DNA of 64,000 bases from Myxococcales bacterium (GTDB lineage Bacteria > Myxococcota > Myxococcia > Myxococcales > Anaeromyxobacteraceae): the NCBI GenBank assembly GCA_021806645.1, contig JAJZQX010000014.1:46365-110364 (forward strand), given 5' to 3'. The notes under the pieces are model-generated. The model worked only from the letters and a program-made list of their open reading frames with translations, was not told the origin of the DNA and did not search any database. The position numbers were made by a program, and so were the translations under genes. Position 1 is the stretch's first letter, and each line of letters starts with the position of its first letter. Shown here in pieces: positions 27,199 to 36,721 of this stretch.

Positions 27199-28317
27199 AT
27201 GAAGGCGAACGTGGTGGTGATCGGGGCCGGGGTGCAGGGCTGCGCGGTGGCGTGGCGGTTGGCGCGCGCCGGCCGGTCGGTGGTGGTGCTGGAGCGGTCC
27301 ATCCCCGGCGCCGAGGCGTCTTCCGCCGCGGGCGGCATCCTCTCCCCCGGCGTCGAAGCGCTCGAGCCCGGCCCGTTCTACGCGCTCGGTCGCGCCTCGC
27401 TGGCCCGCTACCCGTCCTTCATCGAGGCGCTGGAGCGGGAGAGCGGCCTCGCGGTCGGCCACCGCGGCGGCGGCACGCTGGAGGTGGCCTTCGACGACGA
27501 CCACGCCCGGCTGCTGGCGGGGCGCGCGGTCAAGCTCCAGTCGGCCGGCCTGCCGGTGACGGTGCTCGACGACGCCGAGGTGCGCAAGCTGGAGCCCGGC
27601 CTCTCCCCCGAGGCGCGCGGCGCCCTCTGGTTCGAGGACGAGGGGTCGCTCGACCCACGGGCGCTGGGGCGCGCCCTGGCGAAGGCGGCGCAGCGGGCCG
27701 GCGCCAGCTTCATCACCGGCCGCGTGCTGGCCATCCGGCACGCCGGCGGGCACGCGGTGGGCGTGGCTCACGAGCGGGGGCCGATCGACGCGGACGCGGT
27801 GGTGCTGGCCGCCGGCGCCTGGAGCCTGCAGGTGGCCGGGCACGGGCTGCCGGACGGAGCGGTCCGGCCGGTGCGCGGGCAGATCGCGGTGGTCGAGACG
27901 CGGCCGCCGCTCCTCTCGCGCGTGGTCTTCTCCGGCCATGGCTACGCGGTGCCGCGAGCCGACGGCCGGATCCTGCTCGGCTCCACCATGGAGGAGGTCG
28001 GCTTCGAGAAGGCGGTCACCGCCGGCGGGCTGCGCCACGTCCTCGAGGTGGGCATCGGCCTCGCCCCGGCCATCGCCATGGCCCCGGTGGTGGAGACCTG
28101 GTCCAACTTCCGCCCGGCCAGCCCCGACGGCGAGCCGATCCTGGGCCCGGGCGCCACGCCCGGCCTCTTCTACGCCACCGGCCACACCCGCAACGGGATC
28201 CTGCTCTGCCCCATCACCGCCGACGCCGTCGCCGCCTGCGTGCTGGGCCAGCCGCCGCCGGTGGAGCTGGCGCCGTTCTCGGCGAGGCGGTTCGCGGCCA
28301 GTGGCCCGCTGGCCTGA
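27199..28317 (+). CDS. FAD-dependent amino-acid oxidase, glycine oxidase ThiO-like
   Basis: The 372-residue flavoprotein begins VVVIGAGVQGCAVAWRLARAG (GxGxxG Rossmann loop) and has GAEASSAAGGILSPG for FAD, AVVLAAGAWS, and the C-terminal GLFYATGHTRNGILLCPITAD typical of ThiO. ThiO oxidises glycine to the imine used for the thiazole of thiamine; other D-amino-acid or sarcosine oxidases share the fold, and no thi genes are nearby. Convergent with the TonB-C repeat gene, 1 base apart. Confidence 0.82.
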   Translation: MKANVVVIGAGVQGCAVAWRLARAGRSVVVLERSIPGAEASSAAGGILSPGVEALEPGPFYALGRASLARYPSFIEALERESGLAVGHRGGGTLEVAFDDDHARLLAGRAVKLQSAGLPVTVLDDAEVRKLEPGLSPEARGALWFEDEGSLDPRALGRALAKAAQRAGASFITGRVLAIRHAGGHAVGVAHERGPIDADAVVLAAGAWSLQVAGHGLPDGAVRPVRGQIAVVETRPPLLSRVVFSGHGYAVPRADGRILLGSTMEEVGFEKAVTAGGLRHVLEVGIGLAPAIAMAPVVETWSNFRPASPDGEPILGPGATPGLFYATGHTRNGILLCPITADAVAACVLGQPPPVELAPFSARRFAASGPLA

Positions 28318-28318
28318 C

Positions 28319-29296
28319 TCACCGGTAGCGGATGGTGACCACGGTGTCGGCGTCCACTGGCTTGTCGTCGAGCCCGATGGCCGGCACCCACTTGCAGGTG
28401 GCCAGGACGTCGAAGATGTGGAGCCGCATCTCCGCCGGCACGTTGTCCGGCTGAAGACGGAAGTTGGTCGGCTCACCATCCGCCGTGACCCGCACCTGGA
28501 CCACTGCATGGCCGATGACGCCGAACGACCGGAGCCGCTGCAGGCAGGTGGTGCTGGCCAGCTTCGCCTGCCGCTTGAGCCTGGTCGCCTCGGCCGCCCG
28601 CTCGGCCTCGCCCGGTTCGGCGAAGCTGACGCGGTACTCGAAGGTGCCGGCCACGGCCTGACCTCCAGCGCTGGTCGCGGGCCGGTAGGAGCACCCCTCG
28701 ATGGAGAGCTTGAAGGCGTTGGCGACGTCGTCGGGCAGGTCGGGCGGCAGCTCGATGGCGCCCTGCTTCCCGTCGGCCGCCACCGCCACCCGGATGACCA
28801 GCAGGCCGCGGAGCAGCCGGTTGGGCGGGAAGCGGTAGTGGAGCTGTTTGCGGATGCAGCCAGGCTCGGCTTCGCGAGGCGGCGTCCCGGACGCGGTGGG
28901 CGTGGAGGGCGTGGGCGGCGCGTCGGGCTGGAACCGGAGCGGCAGGATCATCCAGACGGCCAGCGGGGCGCCCTTCGGATCCCGGCCCGGCGTGAACTTG
29001 CATCCCTTCACCCCCTCCCAGATGGCGGCGGCCACCCGGTCGGGCGCGTCGGAGAGGGGCTCGAAGCGGCTGACCGACCCGTCCAGCTCGACCGCGAACT
29101 TGACGGTGACGGAGCCGCTGCTCCCCGCCATGTCCACCGGAAGACGGATGTGTCTGGCGACGCAGCCCTTCCGCGCCTCGGCCGGCCTGGTGAACCCGCT
29201 GGTGGCGAAGACCGGCGCCCGCGGTTCGTTGGTGGCGGCGGGGGGCGGCGCCACCGGTTCGGCGGCGAGCAGCAGCAGCAAGGGGAGCGCGAGCAT
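28319..29296 (-). CDS. Periplasmic protein with three TonB-C-like repeats
   Basis: The 325-residue protein has a signal peptide (LALPLLLLLAAEPVA) and then three repeats of about 75-85 residues (about 44-125, 147-225, 250-325). Each begins near a cysteine, has a VxVxVAVxxDG strand pair and closes with C-x-[FYW]-x-P: GCKFTPG, GCSYRPA and TCKWVPA. This is the TonB C-terminal fold, which elsewhere contacts outer-membrane receptors. No transmembrane anchor or Pro-rich spanner of a true TonB is present, only a short Pro/Thr linker, so energy transduction is unlikely. The paired cysteines may form one disulphide per repeat. ATG 29296 has GGAGG 6 bases upstream. Confidence 0.7.
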   Translation of the reverse strand: MLALPLLLLLAAEPVAPPPAATNEPRAPVFATSGFTRPAEARKGCVARHIRLPVDMAGSSGSVTVKFAVELDGSVSRFEPLSDAPDRVAAAIWEGVKGCKFTPGRDPKGAPLAVWMILPLRFQPDAPPTPSTPTASGTPPREAEPGCIRKQLHYRFPPNRLLRGLLVIRVAVAADGKQGAIELPPDLPDDVANAFKLSIEGCSYRPATSAGGQAVAGTFEYRVSFAEPGEAERAAEATRLKRQAKLASTTCLQRLRSFGVIGHAVVQVRVTADGEPTNFRLQPDNVPAEMRLHIFDVLATCKWVPAIGLDDKPVDADTVVTIRYR

Positions 29297-29373
29297 CGGA
29301 AGCCTCCAGGGGGATCCCACTCCTAGCAAACCTGGCCCGGCGGCCGCACGCGTTTTCGGTGGGTCCTGGAGGT

Positions 29374-30807
29374 TCAGCGCTCGGTGAGCCCCCGGTAGAG
29401 CTCGCGGTAGCGCTCGGCGCTCCGCGCCCAGGAGTGGTCCAGCGCCATCCCACGCCGCATCATGGCGTGCCAGGCCCGCTTGTCGCGGTAGAGTTCCAGC
29501 CCCCGGCGCACCGCGGTGAGCAGGGCGCGGGGCTCGTAGTCGGTGAAGACGAAGCCGGTGCCGTTCCGCCAGCCGTCGAAGTCCTCCACCGTGTCGGCCA
29601 GCCCGCCCACGCGCCTCACCACCGGCACGGTGCCGTAGCGGAGCGAGTAGAGCTGGTTCAGGCCGCACGGCTCGAACCGGCTCGGCATGAGGAAGAGATC
29701 GGCGCCCGCCTCGATCCGGTGGGCCAGCCCTTCGTCGAAGCCGATCCTCACCGCCAGCCGGCTGCCGTGGTGGCGCGCCGCCTGCTGGAGAGCCTCCTCC
29801 CAGTCGCGCCGGCCGCTCCCCAGCACCGCCAGCTGCAGGTCGCGCCGGGTCAGCTCGGGCAGCGCCGCCAGCACCAGGTCGATCCCCTTCTGGTCGGCGA
29901 GCCGCCCCACCAGCGCCAGCAGCGGCAGGTCGGCCCGCTCCGGCAGCCCCAGTTCCTCCTGCAGGGACCGCTTGCAGGCCGCCTTGCCGGCGAGGTGGTG
30001 GGTGTCGAAGTGGGCCGTCAGGTGGGGATCACTGGACGGGTCCCACGCCGAGGCGTCGATGCCGTTCAGGATCCCGGTGAGCTGGCCGGCCCTGGCGCGC
30101 AGGAGGCCGTCCAGGCCCGCCCCGCCCTCCGGCGTGGTGATCTCCCGGGCGTAGGTGGGCGAGACGGTGGTGATGGCGTCGGCGTAGGCCAGCCCCGCCT
30201 TCATCAGGTTGAGCCGGCCGTGGAACTCGACGCCGTCGGGCCCGAAGAGCTCCCACGGGAGGCCCAGCGCCGGCATCAGCTCCTTGGAGAAGCTGCCCTG
30301 GTAGGAGAGGTTGTGGATGGTGAAGACCGAGCGGGCCCGCGCCAGGGCCGGGTCGGTGGCGTGCTCGTGCCGGAGCAGCCAGGCCGCCAGCGCCGTGGGC
30401 CAGTCGTTGAGGTGGACCACCGCCGGCCGGTGACCGAAGGCGGCCGGCACCTCCAGCGCGGCGCGGCAGAACCAGGCGTACCGCTCGGCGTTGTCGCCGT
30501 ACTCGTGGCCGTGCTCGCCGTAGAGCCCGCGGCGCGATCCGAAGAAGCGATCGTGCTCGACCAGGTAGTGGGTGAGCCGCCCCCGCCTCCGCGACCAGAC
30601 CGTGGTGGCGTCGCCGCGCGCCCGCACAGCTCGTTCACAGGGCGTGAATCCGTGCCAGGCGGCGTCGATGAAGCCGTAGCGGGGCGAGACCACCGCCACG
30701 GCGTCCCCGGCGGCGACCAGCGCGGCCGGCAGCGCCTCGGCCACGTCACCCAGCCCGCCGCTCTTGGAGAACGGCGCCACCTCCGAGGCGGCGAAGAGCA
30801 GCTCCAT
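29374..30807 (-). CDS. glgA: Glycogen synthase (ADP-glucose type)
   Basis: A 477-residue GT5 enzyme with the ADP-glucose binding KSGGLGDVAEALP at 15-27, VHLNDWPTAL, TIHNLSYQG, TTVSPTYAREITT, and the C-terminal PSRFEPCGLNQLYSLRYGTVPVVRRVGGLADTV (in pieces), normal in length and order. It extends alpha-1,4-glucan chains from ADP-glucose. It follows galT by 6 bases on the same strand, and a GH57 amylase-type enzyme lies 3 kb away, suggesting a glycogen/galactose block. Confidence 0.95.
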   Translation of the reverse strand: MELLFAASEVAPFSKSGGLGDVAEALPAALVAAGDAVAVVSPRYGFIDAAWHGFTPCERAVRARGDATTVWSRRRGRLTHYLVEHDRFFGSRRGLYGEHGHEYGDNAERYAWFCRAALEVPAAFGHRPAVVHLNDWPTALAAWLLRHEHATDPALARARSVFTIHNLSYQGSFSKELMPALGLPWELFGPDGVEFHGRLNLMKAGLAYADAITTVSPTYAREITTPEGGAGLDGLLRARAGQLTGILNGIDASAWDPSSDPHLTAHFDTHHLAGKAACKRSLQEELGLPERADLPLLALVGRLADQKGIDLVLAALPELTRRDLQLAVLGSGRRDWEEALQQAARHHGSRLAVRIGFDEGLAHRIEAGADLFLMPSRFEPCGLNQLYSLRYGTVPVVRRVGGLADTVEDFDGWRNGTGFVFTDYEPRALLTAVRRGLELYRDKRAWHAMMRRGMALDHSWARSAERYRELYRGLTER

Positions 30808-30813
30808 CCCGGG

Positions 30814-31815
30814 TCAGGCCGGCAGCTTGCGCAGGAACTCGGCCGCCTCCTCGGGCGGGACCGGGTTGATGTGGAAGCCCGAGCCCCACTCGAAGCCGGC
30901 CACCTGCGTCAGCGCCGGCATCACCTCGATGTGCCAGTGGTAGCTCTGGCTGGGGGCGTCGCGCAGCGGGTTGGAGTGGAGGATGAAGTTGAAGGGCGGG
31001 TCGCCCAGCCCGGCCGAGAGCCGGCGCAGCGTGGAGCGGAGCGCCTGCGCGCACTGGGCCAGCCGCTCCCTGGGTTCGGCCTCGAAGTTGGACTCGTGCC
31101 GCTTCGGCACGATCCAGGTCTCGAAGGGGCTGCGCGGCGCCCACGGCGCGAAGACCACGAACTCCTCGTTCTCGTGGACCAGCCGGGCGCGGTCCTTCCG
31201 CTCCTGCGCCACGATGTCGCAGAAGATGCACCGCTCCCGCTGCTCGTGGTGGCGGCGCGCGCCGTCGATCTCGTCCTGTACCTGCCGTGGGATCACCGGC
31301 AGCGCGATGAGCTGCGAGTGGGCATGCACCAGCGAGGCGCCCGCCTCCCGCCCCTGGTTCTTGAAGATGAGGATGTAGCGGAAGCGGTGGTCGTGGCGCA
31401 GGTCGAGGACGCGCGCCTTGAAGGCGAACAGCACCTCGGTGACGTCGTGATCGCCCAGGTCCTTGAGCTGCCTGTCGTGCTCGGCGGTCTCGATCACCAC
31501 CTCGTGGGCGCCGATCCCGTTCATCACGTCGTAGATCCCCTCGGCCTTGCGATCGAGTTCCCCCTCGATCATGAGCGCCGGGAAGCGGTTCGGCACCACC
31601 CGCACCTTCCAGCCCGGACCGTTGGGCACCATCGGCGGCGGCCGCCCCTGCACGTAGACCTCGCGCGGCGTCTTGTCCTCCTGGCCGGCGCAGAACGGGC
31701 AGAGCCCGTCGGGCGGCCGGGCCATGGGGTGGGCGAAGTCGCTCGGACGACTGGCCCGCTCGGTGGCGATGATCACCCAGCGGCCGACGATGGGATCGCG
31801 GCGAAGCTCGGGCAT
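30814..31815 (-). CDS. galT: Galactose-1-phosphate uridylyltransferase
   Basis: The 333-residue HIT-superfamily enzyme has the N-terminal RRDPIVGRWVIIATERA, two zinc-type CxxC motifs (CPFC and CIFC), the active-site region SLVHAHSQLIALPVIP in the place of HPHxQ, and a second-half FNFILHSNP, YHWHIEVMP. It swaps UMP between UDP-glucose and galactose-1-phosphate; the size fits GalT rather than a simple HIT hydrolase, though ADP-glucose phosphorylase-like relatives exist. The MFS gene upstream ends 2 bases before its ATG. Confidence 0.88.
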   Translation of the reverse strand: MPELRRDPIVGRWVIIATERASRPSDFAHPMARPPDGLCPFCAGQEDKTPREVYVQGRPPPMVPNGPGWKVRVVPNRFPALMIEGELDRKAEGIYDVMNGIGAHEVVIETAEHDRQLKDLGDHDVTEVLFAFKARVLDLRHDHRFRYILIFKNQGREAGASLVHAHSQLIALPVIPRQVQDEIDGARRHHEQRERCIFCDIVAQERKDRARLVHENEEFVVFAPWAPRSPFETWIVPKRHESNFEAEPRERLAQCAQALRSTLRRLSAGLGDPPFNFILHSNPLRDAPSQSYHWHIEVMPALTQVAGFEWGSGFHINPVPPEEAAEFLRKLPA

Positions 31816-31817
31816 GG

Positions 31818-32999
31818 TCAGCTCCTGGCCGGGACGGCCGGGGCGTCATCGTCCAAGCGCGCGGTGAGCAGCGTAGCGGCCACCGCCGCCGCCAGCGCCA
31901 TGAGCACGCCGCCCGCGACGTAGGGAAAGGCGAAGGAGATATGACTATACGTGAACGTCCCCGCCTCGGGCCCGACGATCCGCCCCATGGCCGAGGCGCT
32001 CTCGCCGATGCCCAGGGTCCCGCCCTGGTCGTCCTTCCTGGCCATGCGGGAGAGGAGCGAGGAGATCGAGGGCTGGGTCAGGCCGGAGCCGACCGACATG
32101 GGGGCCAGGACCGCCAGCATCCCGCCCAGCGTCCCCACGTAGGGGAGGATGACGAAGGTGACGGCCTGGAGCGCCAGGCCCACCACCAGCAGCCTGGCCT
32201 CGCCGAAGCGGCGGGTGAGCGGCCCGATCAGGCCGCCCTGCATCACCACCGCCACCACGCCGATGTAGGCGAAGACGTACCCGACGTGGGCCTGGTCGAG
32301 CTGGAAGACGTCGTTGGCGAAGAGCGAGAAGGTGGCCTCCAGCGCGGCGAAGGCCAGGATGGCGATGAAGCTGGTCAGCAGCAGGCGGCGGATTCCCCGG
32401 TGCCGCAGCTCCCCGGTCAGGGCCTCGAAGCGCGGCCGGCGCGCGGCGCGGGTCCGCCGCTCCGGCTCGGGCAGGATCAACCAGGCGGCCACCAGGTTGG
32501 CGAGCGAGAGCGCGGCGGCGGCGTAGCCCGGGGCGGCCAGCGAGTACCGCGAGAGCCAGGAGGCGAGGGCCGGGCCGAGGATGAAGCCGAGGCCGAAGGA
32601 GGCGCCGATCATCCCCATGCCCTTGGAGCGGTTCTCGGGCGTGGTGACGTCGGCCACGTAGGCGCGGGCGATGGCGAGGTTGGCGGTGGCCGCCCCGGCG
32701 AAGAGGCGCGAGGCCAGCAGCCAGCCGAAGCTGGGGGCCAGCGAGTAGCCGACGAAGCCGACCGCCGTCATGGCGATGGAGGAGAGCAGCACCGGCCGGC
32801 GGCCCAGCCGATCGGAGAGCCGGCCCCAGATGGGCGCGAAGACGAACTGCATCGCCGAATAGCCGGTGAGGAGCAGGCCGATCCAGGCCGTCGGCGCCCC
32901 CAGCTCGGCGGCATAGCGAGGCATCACCGGGATGACCATCCCGAAGCCGAGGAGATCGACGAAGACGACGAGGAAGAGGATCCCGAGCTGCTTGTTCAC
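31818..32999 (-). CDS. Major facilitator superfamily transporter (TetA/DHA1-like)
   Basis: A 393-residue protein with twelve hydrophobic segments. The MFS loop 2-3 motif is GRLSDRLGRRPVLL, and motif C-like GASFGLGFILGPALASWL is found in drug-proton antiporters. The N-terminal VVFVDLLGFGMVIPVMPRYA matches the TetA-like group. Substrate unknown; tetracycline or another drug or sugar efflux is possible. The start is GTG at 32999. It lies between MqnD and galT with tight spacing on the galT side. Confidence 0.88.
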   Translation of the reverse strand: MNKQLGILFLVVFVDLLGFGMVIPVMPRYAAELGAPTAWIGLLLTGYSAMQFVFAPIWGRLSDRLGRRPVLLSSIAMTAVGFVGYSLAPSFGWLLASRLFAGAATANLAIARAYVADVTTPENRSKGMGMIGASFGLGFILGPALASWLSRYSLAAPGYAAAALSLANLVAAWLILPEPERRTRAARRPRFEALTGELRHRGIRRLLLTSFIAILAFAALEATFSLFANDVFQLDQAHVGYVFAYIGVVAVVMQGGLIGPLTRRFGEARLLVVGLALQAVTFVILPYVGTLGGMLAVLAPMSVGSGLTQPSISSLLSRMARKDDQGGTLGIGESASAMGRIVGPEAGTFTYSHISFAFPYVAGGVLMALAAAVAATLLTARLDDDAPAVPARS

Positions 33000-33072
33000 G
33001 CGGGCGGAACATAGCCGAAAAGCCGCCGCGCGGCAGGGCTCCTTGGGGCCGGCAGGCCGGAGGACGGGCCGC

Positions 33073-33918
33073 TCAGCCTTCGAGCAGGTGCGGGGCGAAG
33101 ACCTCGCCGGCGGTCAGCGGCCTCCGCCGGTTCATCCTGGCGTGGACCGAGAGCAGCGTCTCCACGGCGCGCCGCCCCTCGGGCCCCAGCGCCACCGAGT
33201 GCTGGTTGACGTAGAGGTCGATGTGCTGGCGCATCACCGCCTCGTCCAGCTCCTGCGCGTGCCGCTTCACGTAGGGCGAGAGCCCGCCACCGCCGGCCCG
33301 GGCCGCCTCGACGCTGGCCCGGATCAAGCTGTCGAGCCGGCGCAGGATCCCGCTTCCCAGCGAGCGCCTGGCCACGATGCCGCCGAGCGGGATGGGGGCG
33401 CCGGTCCGCTGCTCCCAGGCCTCGCCGAGGTCGAGCAGCTTCACCAGCCCCCTGGCGGCGTAGGTGAAGCGGCTCTCGTGGATGATGACGCCGGCGTCCA
33501 CCTCGCCGTGGGCCACCGCCGCCTCGATCTCCGAGAAGACCATGAAGCGCTTCCTGGCGGCGCCGGGGTGGACCAGCGAGAAGAGCAGGTGGGCGGTGGT
33601 CTGCTGGCCGGGGATGGCGACGCTGGAGCGGGCCGGGTCGAAGGTGGCGCCGGGCCGGGCCACCAGCAGCGGCCCCACCCCCCGCCCCAGCGCCCCGCCC
33701 GACTCGAGCAGGGCGTATTTGCCGGTCACCTCCGGCAGCACGCCGTAGCTCAACTTGGTGACGTCGAGGCGGCCGGCCAGCGCCCACTCGTTGAGCGTCT
33801 GCACGTCCTCGTGCATCACCTCGAACCGCAGGTCGCCGGCGTCGAGCCGGCCGTTCAGCAGCGCGTCGAAGATGAAGGTGTCGTTGGGACAGGGCGAGAT
33901 GCCGAGCGTCAGCGTCAT
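33073..33918 (-). CDS. mqnD: 1,4-dihydroxy-6-naphthoate synthase (futalosine pathway)
   Basis: The 281-residue protein opens with LGISPCPNDTFIFDALLNG, the MqnD signature (SPCPNDTF), followed by EDVQTLNEWAL, TKLSYGVLPEV and VIIHESRFTY. The fold is that of periplasmic-binding-protein-like enzymes but lacks a signal peptide. MqnD converts cyclic dehypoxanthine futalosine to 1,4-dihydroxy-6-naphthoate in menaquinone synthesis. It indicates the futalosine rather than the classical men route. No other mqn gene is in the window. Confidence 0.93.
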   Translation of the reverse strand: MTLTLGISPCPNDTFIFDALLNGRLDAGDLRFEVMHEDVQTLNEWALAGRLDVTKLSYGVLPEVTGKYALLESGGALGRGVGPLLVARPGATFDPARSSVAIPGQQTTAHLLFSLVHPGAARKRFMVFSEIEAAVAHGEVDAGVIIHESRFTYAARGLVKLLDLGEAWEQRTGAPIPLGGIVARRSLGSGILRRLDSLIRASVEAARAGGGGLSPYVKRHAQELDEAVMRQHIDLYVNQHSVALGPEGRRAVETLLSVHARMNRRRPLTAGEVFAPHLLEG

Positions 33919-33927
33919 GGCTCTGGC

Positions 33928-36111
33928 TCAGACCCGCCAGTTGACGCCGTCGAAGTCGCGGTCGGGGACCATCACGGTGACGAAGCCATAGCGGGGCAGC
34001 CGCTCCACTTCAACCTGGCTGCGCAGGACGTGGACCGCCAGGGCCACCTTGTCCCCCGCGGCCAGGCCGAGATCGACGAACGGTATGGAGAGTTCCAGCA
34101 CGTCGAGGAAGGCCGCCTGTCCCGCCGTCCCGCCGCCGTGGGCCTGGCCGGCGCGCCGCTGGCCGTCGGGCTGGAGCTCGAAGTCCACCTCCACCTGCCT
34201 TCCGCGGCAGAGCAGCTCGACGCGCAGGTGGTTCCCCACCTCGGTGGCGCGGGGCGACGATTCGGCCGGATCGAGCCGCAGGTGGAGCGCTTCGAGGTCG
34301 AAGCCGAAGCGGAGCAGCCCGAAGGCGTGGGCGCCCCCGTACATCGAGCCGCGCGGCTGGCCCGGCCGGTACAGGCCCGACCCCTGCCACTCGAAGAAGG
34401 TGGTCTCGCGCCCGTCGAGGTCGGGCGTGAAGAGGACGGTCGGATCGCGCAGCGGCCGCGCCTCGGCGCTGGCGGCGGCCGTCTCCAGCCGCTTGATGGG
34501 CTCGAGCGCCTCGGCCGGCGGCGGCGCCCCGGCCAGCCGCGCCGCCTGCACCAGGTGGCCGCGGAAGAGGGCGTCGAACTCGGCCAGCTGCTCGGAGGTG
34601 AAGTCGTCGCCGTACCACCAGAACCAGTCGGAGCCCTCGGCCGCGTAGCAGTGGCGGCGTGCCCGCGCCAGCCGCTCGCCGCCGCCGCCGCCGCCGGCCC
34701 GCTCGGCCGCCTCCACCGCGTCGCGCGCCTTGCCCAGCGCGGTCCAGCCCCGGCGGTCCTCGGCGTGGCCGATCCAGATCCGGTAGGAGGCCTCGATCCA
34801 GCTCCCCGAGTGGATGCGCGCGATGGCCGGCCCCGGCGCCTCCTCGACCGCGGCGGCGATGGTGGTGGTGGTGATCCTCGGCCGCGACTCGATCCGGCTC
34901 CAGAGCGCCTCGAGGAACTCATGCCCCGAGTTCGGGTAGTGCTCCCAGGCGTTCTCGCCGTCGAGGAAGACGCCCACGGTGGCCGGCCCGCCGTGGCCGT
35001 CGCGGGCCCAGCTCCGGCCGATCTCCTCGACCCGGTCGGTGAAGTCGGAGGCCGCCTCCTCGGGCGCGGCGCGGGCGTAGCTGAAGCCGATCAGGTCGGA
35101 GAGGGCGCGGTCGCGGAAGAGCATCTTCAGCTCCCGGCCGCCGCCGGCCGCCACCCGCCAGGGGCGGTAGACGGCCCCGGCCCGCGCCACCTCCGGTGGC
35201 AGCGAGTGGAGCAGCACCGCCTCGTCGGAGCAGGCCCAGCCCACGCCCTCGCCCGCCAGCACCTCGAGCGCCTCGGGCGAGACCGAGCCCTCGGCCGGCC
35301 ACATCCCGGCCGGCGGCGCGCCGAACCGGCGGGCGTGGCTCTCCATGGCCTCTCGCACGTGCCAGCGCGCATCCTCCACGCGGCGGAAGCGGGGCGGCAG
35401 CTCGAGCCCCGGGAGCGCCCGGTGGGCGGCGTCGCTGTCGCAGACCAGCGGCAGGATTGGGTGGTAGTAGGGCGTCGAGCTCAGCTCCACCTGCCCGTTC
35501 CCGGCCAACGTGCGCCAGCGCGGCACCACCGCCGCCAGCAGCCGGCGCTGCGCCGCCAGCAGGTAGTCTACGTCGGCCGGGTCGAAGCCGCTCCCCTTCG
35601 CGCGCAGCGCCTGCAGGCCGGGATCGTCGTGGAGCCCGCCGAAGCCGACCCAGGAGAGGTTGAAGAGGACCTGCAGGTCGGTCAGCTCCTGCTCGGTGAA
35701 GCCGGCCGCCACCCGCGGCAGGTCGACGGTCCGCAGGTCGCGCCCGCGCCGGTGGAGCAGCTCCCAGTAGCGCGGCAGCGGACGGATGTTGGTCTCCCAG
35801 TCCACCATGAAGAACTGCCGCAGCACCGCCTCGCGCTCCTGGGGCGCGAGGTCGGCGGCGGGGCGGGCCGTCAGGTCGAGCAGGCGATCGCGGGCGGTGC
35901 CGGCCACGTACTCGTCGAGCTGCTCGAGCAGCACCGGCGTGAAGTTGACGGTGCAGCGGATGCCGGGGTGGCGCTCCAGCATCCAGGCCATGTCGTAGTA
36001 GGCGCGGGTGGCGTGGAGCCGCACCCACGGCATCAGGTACTCGCCCGTCTCCGGCTCCCGGTAGAGGGGCTGGTGCATGTGCCACAGGAAGGCGAGACGG
36101 ACCTGGGCCAT
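33928..36111 (-). CDS. Glycoside hydrolase family 57 (alpha-amylase/glucanotransferase-like)
   Basis: The 727-residue protein starts with LAFLWHMHQPLYREPETGEYLMPWVRLHA (in pieces HMHQPLY and MPWVRLHA), the GH57 opening. The catalytic glutamate is likely in MWPAEGSVSPEAL and the acid Asp in VGVFLDGENAWEHY. A C-terminal domain of about 200 residues (from about 520) with beta-sandwich-like strands may bind polysaccharide. It cuts or transfers alpha-glucans inside the cell (no signal peptide), which fits glgA nearby. It follows mqnD's region with a 9-base gap. Confidence 0.88.
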   Translation of the reverse strand: MAQVRLAFLWHMHQPLYREPETGEYLMPWVRLHATRAYYDMAWMLERHPGIRCTVNFTPVLLEQLDEYVAGTARDRLLDLTARPAADLAPQEREAVLRQFFMVDWETNIRPLPRYWELLHRRGRDLRTVDLPRVAAGFTEQELTDLQVLFNLSWVGFGGLHDDPGLQALRAKGSGFDPADVDYLLAAQRRLLAAVVPRWRTLAGNGQVELSSTPYYHPILPLVCDSDAAHRALPGLELPPRFRRVEDARWHVREAMESHARRFGAPPAGMWPAEGSVSPEALEVLAGEGVGWACSDEAVLLHSLPPEVARAGAVYRPWRVAAGGGRELKMLFRDRALSDLIGFSYARAAPEEAASDFTDRVEEIGRSWARDGHGGPATVGVFLDGENAWEHYPNSGHEFLEALWSRIESRPRITTTTIAAAVEEAPGPAIARIHSGSWIEASYRIWIGHAEDRRGWTALGKARDAVEAAERAGGGGGGERLARARRHCYAAEGSDWFWWYGDDFTSEQLAEFDALFRGHLVQAARLAGAPPPAEALEPIKRLETAAASAEARPLRDPTVLFTPDLDGRETTFFEWQGSGLYRPGQPRGSMYGGAHAFGLLRFGFDLEALHLRLDPAESSPRATEVGNHLRVELLCRGRQVEVDFELQPDGQRRAGQAHGGGTAGQAAFLDVLELSIPFVDLGLAAGDKVALAVHVLRSQVEVERLPRYGFVTVMVPDRDFDGVNWRV

Positions 36112-36133
36112 CTGGTGCCTCGCCCGCGAAACC

Positions 36134-36700
36134 TCAGCGTCGAGGGCGGCGCGGGGCCGGGCGCTGCGCGGAGCGCGGGGCCTCGGGGTCGCCGGAGCGG
36201 CGCGCCGTGGGCGGGGGCGCTCCGGAGGAGGTGGAGGCCGGCCCGCCCTCCTGCTTCACCTTCCACTCCTCCCAGAGGTTCAGCACCAGCGAGACGTCGC
36301 GCAGCGGGAGGTCCTTCTTGAGGTGCGGGAACTCGCCGAGGAAGTCCTTGAAGAACTGTTCGTAGCGCTGCGGCGTGAAGTAACGGAGCAGGGTCTCGCG
36401 GCCGTGGGCGTCGACGTCGAGGAACTCGATCCCCATCCCCGGCGCCAGGTCCGCGTCTTCCAGCGGCACCACGTGGGAGACGCGGGAGCGGATGGCCAGC
36501 GGCTTCTCGGGCAGCTTCAGCTCGACGTGGAGGTCGAGCCCCTCCGGCAGCAGGAAGCTGGAGGCGACGAAGAGGCCGCCCAGCCCCAGGTTTCGGGAGG
36601 TGCAGTAGGCCTCGAACTTCAGCCCGTCGTGGCCGGGGATGAAGAGCCGGACCGGCAGCTCGATCTCGATCCGCTCGTAACGGCGCGTGGTCTCGCTCAC
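36134..36700 (-). CDS. PilZ-domain protein
   Basis: The 188-residue protein has a PilZ-type domain: ETTRRYERIEIELPVRL with an RxxxR-like element at the N-terminus, TSRNLGLGGLFVASSF in place of the D/NxSxxG motif, and a C-terminal PGMGIEFLDVD strand. The classical RxxxR is present as RRYER, so cyclic di-GMP binding is possible but not assured. A helical tail (about 110-150) and a Pro/Arg-rich end follow. It lies between GH57 and a coiled-coil protein, near a PilT-like ATPase, which is consistent with motility control but only by position. Confidence 0.8.
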   Translation of the reverse strand: MSETTRRYERIEIELPVRLFIPGHDGLKFEAYCTSRNLGLGGLFVASSFLLPEGLDLHVELKLPEKPLAIRSRVSHVVPLEDADLAPGMGIEFLDVDAHGRETLLRYFTPQRYEQFFKDFLGEFPHLKKDLPLRDVSLVLNLWEEWKVKQEGGPASTSSGAPPPTARRSGDPEAPRSAQRPAPRRPRR

Positions 36701-36721
36701 GGTGGAGAAGATAGCATTGGC

